A stretch of DNA of 7,637 nucleotides from Candidatus Vogelbacteria bacterium (GTDB taxonomy: Bacteria > Patescibacteriota > Minisyncoccia > Phycocordibacterales > XYD1-FULL-46-19): the NCBI GenBank assembly GCA_026395035.1, contig JAPLZN010000112.1, forward strand, positions 1 to 7,637. Direction: 5' to 3'. Below, piece after piece: positions 1-4,944 of the stretch. Both the position numbers and the translations under genes were made by a program. The notes beneath the pieces were generated by a model. It was not told the origin of the DNA. It did not search any database and was given only the letters and a program-made list of their open reading frames with translations. Position 1 is the stretch's first letter. Every line of letters starts with the position of its first letter.

Positions 1-12
1 AATATACGAATT

Positions 13-152
13 ATACCAATGAAACGAATGGCTACGAATATTTCTCTCGTGTCATTCCTGCGCAGGCAGGAATCTTGAAATCCTTAAATTTAATACTAAG
101 ATTCCTGCCTGCGCAGGAATGACACAGGGAGTAGCTCCGTAATCCAAAGTAT
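13..152. repeat. MITE/REP-like inverted-repeat element, copy 1
   Basis: The core is a perfect 28-bp inverted repeat: 49-76 pairs with 98-125. Each arm is itself a palindrome, ATTCCTGC-N4-GCAGGAAT, at 54-73 and 101-120, so the element can fold either as one long stem or as two short hairpins. The spacer (77-97) is AT-rich. Outside the core is a degenerate outer repeat: ATAC...GGCTAC on the left (from about 13) against GTAGC...AAAGTAT on the right (131-152). This resembles the better preserved outer repeat of the copy at 901-1052. No transposase is present and I see no clear target duplication. The GTCATTCC..GGAATC signature resembles widespread REP-type palindromes (for example those linked to RAYT transposases, or Neisseria dRS3), but family membership is inferred. 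Confidence 0.8.
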
Positions 153-157
153 CTTCA

Positions 158-856
158 ATGAGCAAATTAGCCAATCTTTTGCCGCCGTCCGGCTCACTTC
201 ATCATGCTTATCTAATTGCCGGTAATCAGGAGGTGGTCAGAGCCGAACTCGCCGAAGCACTCACGGGGCGTTTTGGGCCGGATTTTGTTCCGACGGCTAA
301 TCCCGACTATTTGGAATTTACTCAAGCTTCATGGGGAATAGAAGACAGCCGGGCGCTCAAAGCTTGGATGTCCAGAAAACCGATTGGGGGCGGAGTGAAA
401 TGCGCGGTTTTGCTAATTTCCTCCGTTACCTCGGAAGCCCAGAATGCCCTGCTGAAGACGCTCGAGGAACCGGTTCCCAATACCCACTTTTTCATCATTA
501 CTTCGCGAACGGCAATCTTTTTGCCGACGATTGTTTCTCGTTGCCAGGTGATTGAATTCGGCGGATCAACCGACCAATTGGCGATGGAAGCGAAACGGTT
601 CCTTGAGGCTGATCTGCCGGAAAGGTATATTGTGGTTAAAGAGCTCTTGGATCGGCAAGCAGACGGTGAAAAGTTGGGCCCGGATTTTCTGAATGCCTTG
701 TTGGAAAATTATTGGCGGTCGCAAAGTGGTCATTCTTCGGAAATAGGGCTCCGAGGGGCGGAAGCAATCGTTCGAGCGCTCGAACTTTCCGGTCAGCGCG
801 GCGGTTCCCTTCGTCTCCTTCTGGAACATTTAGCCGCGGTTGTCCCAATCGGCTAA
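158..856 (+). CDS. holB: DNA polymerase III delta-prime subunit (clamp-loader), short form
   Basis: Delta-prime is part of the clamp loader that places the sliding clamp on primed DNA; it carries the SRC arginine-finger motif but does not itself bind ATP productively. The 232-residue product shows the family signature EAQNALLKTLEEP at about 93-105 and PTIVSRC with S127-R128-C129. The P-loop region (about 21-30) lacks the GxxGxGK(S/T) pattern and the Walker B acidic cluster is replaced by ISSVTSE, which fits delta-prime rather than DnaX. No zinc-binding cysteine cluster is visible. It is about 100 residues shorter than E. coli HolB, so the C-terminal collar domain is reduced. The start is forced: an in-frame TAA at 140-142 leaves ATG 158 as the first start codon. 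There is no Shine-Dalgarno sequence; the leader is the end of the repeat element. A related element follows downstream. The family call is firm, with a small chance of a DnaX-like paralogue. Confidence 0.88.
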   Translation: MSKLANLLPPSGSLHHAYLIAGNQEVVRAELAEALTGRFGPDFVPTANPDYLEFTQASWGIEDSRALKAWMSRKPIGGGVKCAVLLISSVTSEAQNALLKTLEEPVPNTHFFIITSRTAIFLPTIVSRCQVIEFGGSTDQLAMEAKRFLEADLPERYIVVKELLDRQADGEKLGPDFLNALLENYWRSQSGHSSEIGLRGAEAIVRALELSGQRGGSLRLLLEHLAAVVPIG

Positions 857-900
857 TTGTGTTATTATTTTGAGTGAATTTTTAATAATTTTTTTCATGA

Positions 901-1052
901 ATACCTTGAATCACGAAATGCCTCCTTGTGTCATTCCCGCGCAGGCGGGAATCTAGGAGATGACCACGATTTCCAGGGATAAAACCTGGATTCCCGCCTA
1001 CGCGGGAATGACAAAAATACTGGTATTTTTTGCATTTCGTAATTCAAAGTAT
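901..1052. repeat. MITE/REP-like inverted-repeat element, copy 2
   Basis: This is a nested structure. The outer terminal repeats are 901-921 and 1032-1052 (21 bp, two mismatches). Inside them a 25-bp inverted repeat, 929-953 against 989-1013, has one mismatch. Each arm is a palindrome, ATTCCCGC-N4-GCGGGAAT (933-952 and 990-1009). A small CCAGG/CCTGG hairpin (973-977 with 985-989) sits in the centre. Copy 1 has the same architecture with ATTCCTGC in place of ATTCCCGC, and both right ends finish in CAAAGTAT, so the two are diverged members of one family. The element carries no coding sequence and would need a transposase supplied elsewhere. It lies between holB and an AT-rich accessory gene. 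No convincing target-site duplication is seen. Confidence 0.85.
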
Positions 1053-1055
1053 AAA
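1050..1055 (+). promoter_or_regulatory. Possible -10 box at the end of repeat copy 2
   Basis: TATAAA at 1050-1055 lies at the junction between the terminal repeat of copy 2 (…AAAGTAT) and the adjoining AAAT. It is followed by an 8-nt gap to ATG 1064, the same gap seen at the proposed frr and proS promoters. No good -35 box is found; the region 17 bases upstream reads TTTTTG. This is a weak prediction that rests mainly on the shared spacing. Confidence 0.3.
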
Positions 1056-1063
1056 TAAATCAT

Positions 1064-1684
1064 ATGAATAAATTAAAGGTTATAACCGTTGTAGCAATCG
1101 CTGCCCTTATTATTAGTGGTTCCTATTATTTTTCACAAAAACCTAAAAAGGGTACGAATAATCTGGGTCAAATTTCTTCATCTTCTAATTCTGGCGTTGT
1201 TTGGACTACATACATAAATTCAAGACTAAGGTTTTCGATCAAACTCCCGTCTATGACCGGGTACGAAGTTGTGGCTTTAGATGATCCGTCAAGTAACTTT
1301 GTATATATAACGGAACAAAAATCAGGCGAGCCCCAAAAATTTTCTGATTTACAGAGGATGAATGTTCGCGATTGGAAAATCGTCGTTGCAAAAGTTAAGA
1401 ATAATAAGGAGTTAGAAGGATTTATTAAAGAACAGTATGGTCCAGGCTGTTCTCTTGGCGAAAAAACGCTAACCAGTAATGACCCTAGTTCTTACCTTGT
1501 GAAGATTGTTGGGAATGGTGATAATAAGGATGACACCACTTGTTATATTGCTGAAGCTCACCAACGAGTAATCTATTCTCCGGCTAGTGGGCGGGTTGCC
1601 ACTTGGATGGGAGGACAACCGACTTTTATTCCACAGGGTTTCTTTTTTGATGCCGAGATTGCTAATAGTTTCAAATTTGAGTAG
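1064..1684 (+). CDS. Hypothetical membrane-anchored extracytoplasmic protein
   Basis: I do not recognise this 206-residue protein as a named family. Residues 5-24 form a single hydrophobic segment after a short Lys-containing N-terminus, so it is a signal anchor or uncleaved signal peptide. A low-complexity Lys/Ser/Asn linker follows (about 25-46), then a soluble domain of about 160 residues that would face outward. The domain begins with an aromatic/hydrophobic strand pattern (RLRFSIKLP, about 54-62), reminiscent of small extracytoplasmic beta-rich domains common in CPR genomes; this is only a resemblance. C129 and C160 are the only cysteines and could form a disulfide. Composition is unlike its neighbours: bases 1381-1440 are 19/60 G+C against 34/60 at 5281-5340 in mreB. 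With the repeat element directly upstream, this suggests an acquired gene. The start is forced by an in-frame TAA at 1052-1054. No Shine-Dalgarno sequence. Confidence 0.7.
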   Translation: MNKLKVITVVAIAALIISGSYYFSQKPKKGTNNLGQISSSSNSGVVWTTYINSRLRFSIKLPSMTGYEVVALDDPSSNFVYITEQKSGEPQKFSDLQRMNVRDWKIVVAKVKNNKELEGFIKEQYGPGCSLGEKTLTSNDPSSYLVKIVGNGDNKDDTTCYIAEAHQRVIYSPASGRVATWMGGQPTFIPQGFFFDAEIANSFKFE

Positions 1685-1696
1685 ACCTTATTTTAA

Positions 1697-1727
1697 TTGT
1701 TCGTTATGTCAGATATTATGCTAATAT
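1697..1727 (+). promoter_or_regulatory. Predicted frr promoter (extended -10)
   Basis: TGC-TAATAT at 1719-1727 matches the extended -10 pattern TGn-TATAAT, with a weak TTGTTC at 1697-1702 (19-bp spacer) as -35. Only 8 bases separate the -10 box from the frr ATG at 1736. Transcription would therefore start at or next to the start codon and give a leaderless or nearly leaderless mRNA. The preceding gene ends at 1684 in a 51-bp AT-rich gap. Prediction from sequence only. Confidence 0.45.
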
Positions 1728-1735
1728 AACAATAT

Positions 1736-2287
1736 ATGGCTTATAATCTAACGCCCATTAAAGGTAAAATCGTCGAAATTTCCGACTGGCTGGTCAAGGA
1801 ATTTTCCAGTGTGCGTACTGGCAAAGCGACGCCGCTTTTACTCGACAATGTCCTGGTGGACAATTACGGTTCCAAGACCCCGATCAAATTTATCGCTTCG
1901 ATCAGTGTGGAGGATGCCAAAACTCTGCGGGTGACGCCGTGGGACAAAGCCATGGTCAAGGGGATCGAAACGGCGATAGCGGCTGCCAATTTAGGTCTGT
2001 CCACGGCGCCGGACCAAACGGGGATTCGAGTGATCTTTCCCGATCTGACGTCCGAACGTCGGCAAGTGCTTTTGAAAATTATTAACGAAAAAATCGAGGA
2101 AGCGCGCGTATCGTTGCGCAAAGAACGGGAGAAGGTTTGGAATGATATTCAAGACAAAGAGAGGGTCAAAGAAATTTCCGAAGATGATAAGTACCGGTTA
2201 AAAGAAGAACTACAGAAGTTTGTTGATGAGGGCAATGCGGACTTTGAGTCGCTGGTGGAAAAGAAGAAGACGGAAATCCTAGGCTAA
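1736..2287 (+). CDS. frr: Ribosome recycling factor
   Basis: RRF acts in the cytoplasm with EF-G to split the post-termination ribosome so that subunits can be reused. The 183-residue length matches the family (about 185). The expected landmarks are in order: SSVRTGKATP (about 24-33), the DNYGSKTPI segment, the SVEDAKTLRVTPWD block, NLGLS…DQTG-IRVIFPDLTSERR (about 85-108), then a long charged helix of domain I (about 115-183) rich in Lys and Glu. No domain is missing. ATG 1736 gives the standard N-terminus. There is no Shine-Dalgarno sequence; the leader is AT-rich with an extended -10 box 8 bases upstream. The AT-rich heptad hairpin at 2291-2375 follows directly, and the site-2 protease gene lies beyond it, an arrangement I associate with CPR genomes (inference). 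Confidence 0.96.
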   Translation: MAYNLTPIKGKIVEISDWLVKEFSSVRTGKATPLLLDNVLVDNYGSKTPIKFIASISVEDAKTLRVTPWDKAMVKGIETAIAAANLGLSTAPDQTGIRVIFPDLTSERRQVLLKIINEKIEEARVSLRKEREKVWNDIQDKERVKEISEDDKYRLKEELQKFVDEGNADFESLVEKKKTEILG

Positions 2288-2290
2288 AGC

Positions 2291-2375
2291 CAATTAAAAA
2301 TTAGAAATTATAAATTAGAAATTGAGTCCAGAAACGGTATTCCATTTTTAATTTTTAATTTTACATTTTTAATTA
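2291..2375. repeat. AT-rich inverted repeat built of 7-nt units
   Basis: The left arm 2291-2324 pairs with the right arm 2342-2375 over 34 positions with only a few mismatches, around a 17-nt loop (2325-2341). The arms are tandem heptads. The left arm reads AATTAAA, AATTAGA, AATTATA, AATTAGA, then a degenerate AATTGAG from 2292 onward. The right arm reads TTTTTAA, TTTTTAA, TTTTACA, TTTTTAA from 2345 onward. It fills nearly the whole gap between frr and the mini-ORF. The RNA could form a long weak A-U stem with a T-rich 3' side, perhaps a terminator or processing site; that role is inferred. The 7-nt period argues against coding. Confidence 0.85.
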
Positions 2376-2376
2376 G

Positions 2377-2439
2377 ATGATGTACCTATTATTTGCTCTC
2401 TTGCTGCTCGTCGTCTTCGGGGTAATCAAACTCGGTTAG
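2377..2439 (+). CDS. 20-codon hydrophobic mini-ORF (possible leader peptide) before rseP
   Basis: ATG ATG at 2377/2380 opens a frame of 20 codons ending in TAG at 2437-2439, one base before the rseP ATG at 2441. The peptide is almost wholly hydrophobic (MMYLLFALLL at the start, a single Lys near the C-terminus), the size and character of one membrane-spanning helix. It is in a different frame from rseP. Two roles are possible: a small membrane protein, or an upstream cistron whose translation couples to rseP, which has no Shine-Dalgarno sequence of its own. Because 20 codons can stay open by chance, the evidence is the tight spacing, the double ATG right after the repeat, and the hydrophobic run. 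Confidence 0.4.
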   Translation: MMYLLFALLLLVVFGVIKLG

Positions 2440-2440
2440 T

Positions 2441-3547
2441 ATGACAATTATCATTTTTCTCATTATTCTGGCGGTATTGATTTTCACTCACGAGTTGGGA
2501 CATTTTTTGCTGGCCAAATGGAATGGCATCAAGGTGGAAGAATTTGGTTTCGGTTTTCCGCCCCGTCTGTGGGGAAAAAAGTTCGGCGAAACTCTCTACT
2601 CGATCAATTGGATACCTTTTGGCGGGTTCGTGAAGATTCTGGGCGAGGAAGCGAGCGAGGCGGAACGGGGGATTGATGACAGTCGTAGTCTCGATAAAAA
2701 GCCCAAATATGTGCAAGCTCTCGTGTTGGCCGCCGGGGTCTTATTTAATATCGCTTTGGCCTGGGTCATTCTCTCGGTCGGCCTCATGTTTGGTTTGCCG
2801 ACTTCGCGGGCCGGAGTGCCGAAAGGCTATTCGCTCTCCGATTCGGAACTCCTGATTGTCGAAGTTCGTCCCGATTCCCCGGCGGCTCGTTCGGGTCTTA
2901 AAAGTGGAGTAATCATTTCCTATGCTACTGACGGAACGAATAAAATCACCGCCCCGTCGATTACGCAGTTGCAGGAATTTATCGGGTCGCGGGCCGGGGT
3001 TTCGGTGCGGGTCGGCTATCACGGGAGCAACAAAGAAGATAAATTAAGGGAGGTTGATGTTACGCCGGAAGCGGGTTTGGGCGCCGGTCGGGCGGGAATC
3101 GGTATTGCGCTCGATGAGGTTGGAATCTTGCAGTTGCCGTTTTTCACGGCCATCTGGGAAGGCTTGCGCCTGACCGGTTTAGTGATTTGGGCGATTATTT
3201 ATACCCTTTGGCATCTGCTTGGTGGATTGTTTCAGGGACAGACAGCCGCCCTCTCGTCGGTCACCGGCCCAGTCGGCTTAGTGGGGGTCGTCGGTTCTTC
3301 ATTGGCGCTTGGTATTTCCTATTTACTCAATTTGACGGCGATTATTTCGCTCAATCTGGCGGTGATCAATTTTTTGCCTTTTCCGGCGCTCGACGGCGGC
3401 CGGATTCTATTTTTGGCGATTGAGGCGGTGCGCCGCAAGCCAATCAGTCCAAAGGTGGCGAATGCCTTAAATTCGGCGGGCTTTATCATTCTTCTCGGTT
3501 TGATGACTTTGCTTACTGTTCGCGATGTGGTCCACCTGTTCGTGTAA
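2441..3547 (+). CDS. rseP: M50 family membrane zinc metalloprotease (site-2 protease, RseP-like)
   Basis: This is an intramembrane protease that cuts transmembrane segments of regulatory or remnant signal peptides; the substrate here is unknown. The 368-residue protein has the zinc-binding HELGH at 17-21 inside the first membrane segment, the conserved NWIPFGGFVKILGE stretch at about 56-69, a second membrane segment with AAGVLFNIALAWV (about 97-109), a single PDZ-like domain at about 136-210 (LLIVEVRPDSPAARSGL), a hydrophobic region at about 240-262, TGPVGLVG (275-282), and the third metal ligand motif NFLPFPALDGG (310-320, D318). A final membrane helix lies at about 345-362. E. coli RseP has two PDZ domains and about 450 residues; the single-PDZ form is common elsewhere. 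The start follows the mini-ORF stop by one base, suggesting translational coupling. A hairpin with a T-run lies downstream. Confidence 0.95.
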   Translation: MTIIIFLIILAVLIFTHELGHFLLAKWNGIKVEEFGFGFPPRLWGKKFGETLYSINWIPFGGFVKILGEEASEAERGIDDSRSLDKKPKYVQALVLAAGVLFNIALAWVILSVGLMFGLPTSRAGVPKGYSLSDSELLIVEVRPDSPAARSGLKSGVIISYATDGTNKITAPSITQLQEFIGSRAGVSVRVGYHGSNKEDKLREVDVTPEAGLGAGRAGIGIALDEVGILQLPFFTAIWEGLRLTGLVIWAIIYTLWHLLGGLFQGQTAALSSVTGPVGLVGVVGSSLALGISYLLNLTAIISLNLAVINFLPFPALDGGRILFLAIEAVRRKPISPKVANALNSAGFIILLGLMTLLTVRDVVHLFV

Positions 3548-3569
3548 TTTGGGTTATCTTTTTCCGAGT

Positions 3570-3590
3570 CTGTCAATGACAGCTTTTTTG
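3570..3590 (+). terminator. Predicted intrinsic terminator after rseP
   Basis: CTGTC (3570-3574) and GACAG (3578-3582) form a 5-bp stem with a 3-nt loop, followed at once by C and six T (3584-3589) and then more T (3591-3594). The stem is short but the T-run is good. It lies 23 bases after the rseP stop and just before a promoter, so the position fits the end of the frr/rseP transcript. Confidence 0.6.
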
Positions 3591-3592
3591 TT

Positions 3593-3621
3593 TTGACCCC
3601 CGGGAGAGTTTAGGGTACAAT
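3593..3621 (+). promoter_or_regulatory. sigma70-type promoter for proS
   Basis: TTGACC (3593-3598) and TACAAT (3616-3621) are separated by exactly 17 bp, each matching the TTGACA/TATAAT consensus at five of six positions. Transcription should start about 7 bases after the -10 box, near 3628-3630, which coincides with ATG 3630 and predicts a leaderless proS mRNA. The promoter directly follows a terminator-like hairpin. Confidence 0.75.
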
Positions 3622-3629
3622 TGATGCTA

Positions 3630-4877
3630 ATGTTGCAATCAAAACTCTTTACCAAGACCCGCCGGGAGGATCCGAAAGACGAACAGGCCAAGAACGCCAA
3701 ATTGCTTATTCGGGCCGGTTTTATCAATAAGGAAATGGCGGGGGCGTACGATTTGTTACCGCTTGGCTTGCGGGTAGTGGAAAAAATAAAATCAATCGTT
3801 CGGGAAGAGATGGAGAAGCTCGGATCCCAAGAAATCCTGATGACATCCATCCAAAGAAAGGATGTTTGGGAGAAGACCGGACGCTGGAGTGATGAGGTGG
3901 TTGATGTTTGGTTTAAATCCGCGCTTCAGGTTGGCGGAGAAGTTGGCTTCGGCTGGTCTCACGAGGAACCGATCGGCGACATGATGCGCAATTATATCTT
4001 GAGCTTTCGTGACCTGCCGTTCTCTGTCTATCAATTCCAGACCAAATTGAGAAATGAGGTTAGGGCGAAAAGCGGCATTATGCGTGGACGGGAATTCATG
4101 ATGAAAGACATGTATTCCTTTTCGCTCGGGAAGGAAGACCACGACCGATTTTATGCCGCGGCGATTGAAGCTTATAACAAGGTTTTTGCTCGGGTGGGGA
4201 TCGGTGCGGATACTTTTGTTACTTTTGCGGCGGGAGGGGCATTTACTAAATTCAGCCATGAATTTCAGACGATCACCGAAGCGGGGGAAGATGCGATTTA
4301 TTTGAATCGGGAGAAAAATATCGCAATCAACGAGGAAGTTCTTAATGACGAAACTCTGGCGAGTCTGGGGGTTAAAAGGGAAGATTTAGAGAAGGTTAGT
4401 ACCGCTGAGGTGGGAAATGTTTTTAATTTTGGCACGGAAAAAGGTGAGGCGCTGGGCCTGTTTTTTAAAGATCAGTCAGGAGAATCCATTCCGGTCTGGA
4501 TGGGGTCGTATGGAATCGGGATTACGCGGTTAATGGGCGTGCTGGTTGAAAAGTTTTCCGATGAGAAAGGCATCATCTGGCCGAAGAGCGTCGCGCCGTT
4601 TGACGCGCATATTATTGTAATTGGTGGTATGGACTCGGAAGCGATGATCGCGGCGAATAAATTGACGGAAACTTTGGAAGCACGGGGAGTAGAGATCTTG
4701 CTGGATGACCGCGAGGCGTCGGCGGGTGAGAAGTTTTCCGATGCCGATTTGTTTGGTATTCCGACCCGAATCGTGATTAGCCCGAAAACTTTGGAAGAGG
4801 GAAAATTGGAGGTGAAAGATCGCGCGACCGGCGAAGTCAAAAAAATATCCGAAGAAGAATTAGTTTCGTTATTTTAA
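3630..4877 (+). CDS. proS: Prolyl-tRNA synthetase, short form without INS editing domain
   Basis: A class II aminoacyl-tRNA synthetase that charges tRNA-Pro with proline in the cytoplasm. From ATG 3630 it has 415 residues, against about 570 for E. coli ProRS. Visible parts are an N-terminal region with GAYDLLPLGLRV (about 38-49), the TxxxE-containing proline-binding segment GWSHEEP (108-114), motif 2 with KLRNEVRAKSGIMRGREF (139-156), the GGAFTKFSHEFQ stretch (202-213), motif 3 GSYGIGITRLMG (292-303) and a C-terminal anticodon-binding domain (about 322-415). The roughly 180-residue INS domain, which edits Ala-tRNA-Pro, is absent between motifs 2 and 3. Upstream in-frame TTG 3621 and ATG 3624 are possible starts, but they overlap the promoter's -10 region or precede the expected transcription start, so ATG 3630 is preferred. 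A weak AGGG at 3612-3615 could serve ATG 3624 if transcription begins further upstream. Confidence 0.94.
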   Translation: MLQSKLFTKTRREDPKDEQAKNAKLLIRAGFINKEMAGAYDLLPLGLRVVEKIKSIVREEMEKLGSQEILMTSIQRKDVWEKTGRWSDEVVDVWFKSALQVGGEVGFGWSHEEPIGDMMRNYILSFRDLPFSVYQFQTKLRNEVRAKSGIMRGREFMMKDMYSFSLGKEDHDRFYAAAIEAYNKVFARVGIGADTFVTFAAGGAFTKFSHEFQTITEAGEDAIYLNREKNIAINEEVLNDETLASLGVKREDLEKVSTAEVGNVFNFGTEKGEALGLFFKDQSGESIPVWMGSYGIGITRLMGVLVEKFSDEKGIIWPKSVAPFDAHIIVIGGMDSEAMIAANKLTETLEARGVEILLDDREASAGEKFSDADLFGIPTRIVISPKTLEEGKLEVKDRATGEVKKISEEELVSLF

Positions 4878-4890
4878 ATAAATAATTTAG

Positions 4891-4929
4891 ATTCCTTGAA
4901 TTATCCTGCCGGACGCAGGCGTTAAACGC
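4891..4929. repeat. Small hairpins and possible decayed repeat fragment before mreB
   Basis: The 67-bp proS-mreB gap holds a CCTGC-N5-GCAGG hairpin (4905-4919) followed by a GCGT-TAA-ACGC hairpin (4919-4929). No T-run follows closely enough for a convincing terminator. Just upstream, ATTCCTTGAATTA (4891-4903) resembles the terminal repeat at 901-913 of the element family (ATACCTTGAATCA), and CCTGC/GCAGG recalls its palindromic core. It may be a deleted remnant of such an element; alternatively the hairpins act in the mreB leader. Confidence 0.4.
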
Positions 4930-4944
4930 AACGAAAAGATTTTT

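Noticed and set aside
13..152. Reading the first inverted repeat as a simple intrinsic terminator of an upstream gene
   Set aside because: There is no T-run after the stem, and the nested architecture matches the element at 901-1052.
3621..3632. TTG 3621 or ATG 3624 as the proS start
   Set aside because: The TTG overlaps the last base of the predicted -10 box and ATG 3624 precedes the expected transcription start; ATG 3630 fits better, although ATG 3624 with weak AGGG upstream remains possible.
3792..4259. A 155-codon reading frame on the - strand within proS
   Set aside because: It has no recognisable motifs and sits opposite conserved ProRS sequence; it is an out-of-frame shadow. The same applies to the - strand frames opposite holB, frr, rseP, mreB and mreC.
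4905..4929. Intrinsic terminator between proS and mreB
   Set aside because: The stems are only 4-5 bp and the nearest T-run (4940-4944) is separated by about 10 bases and adjoins the start codon.
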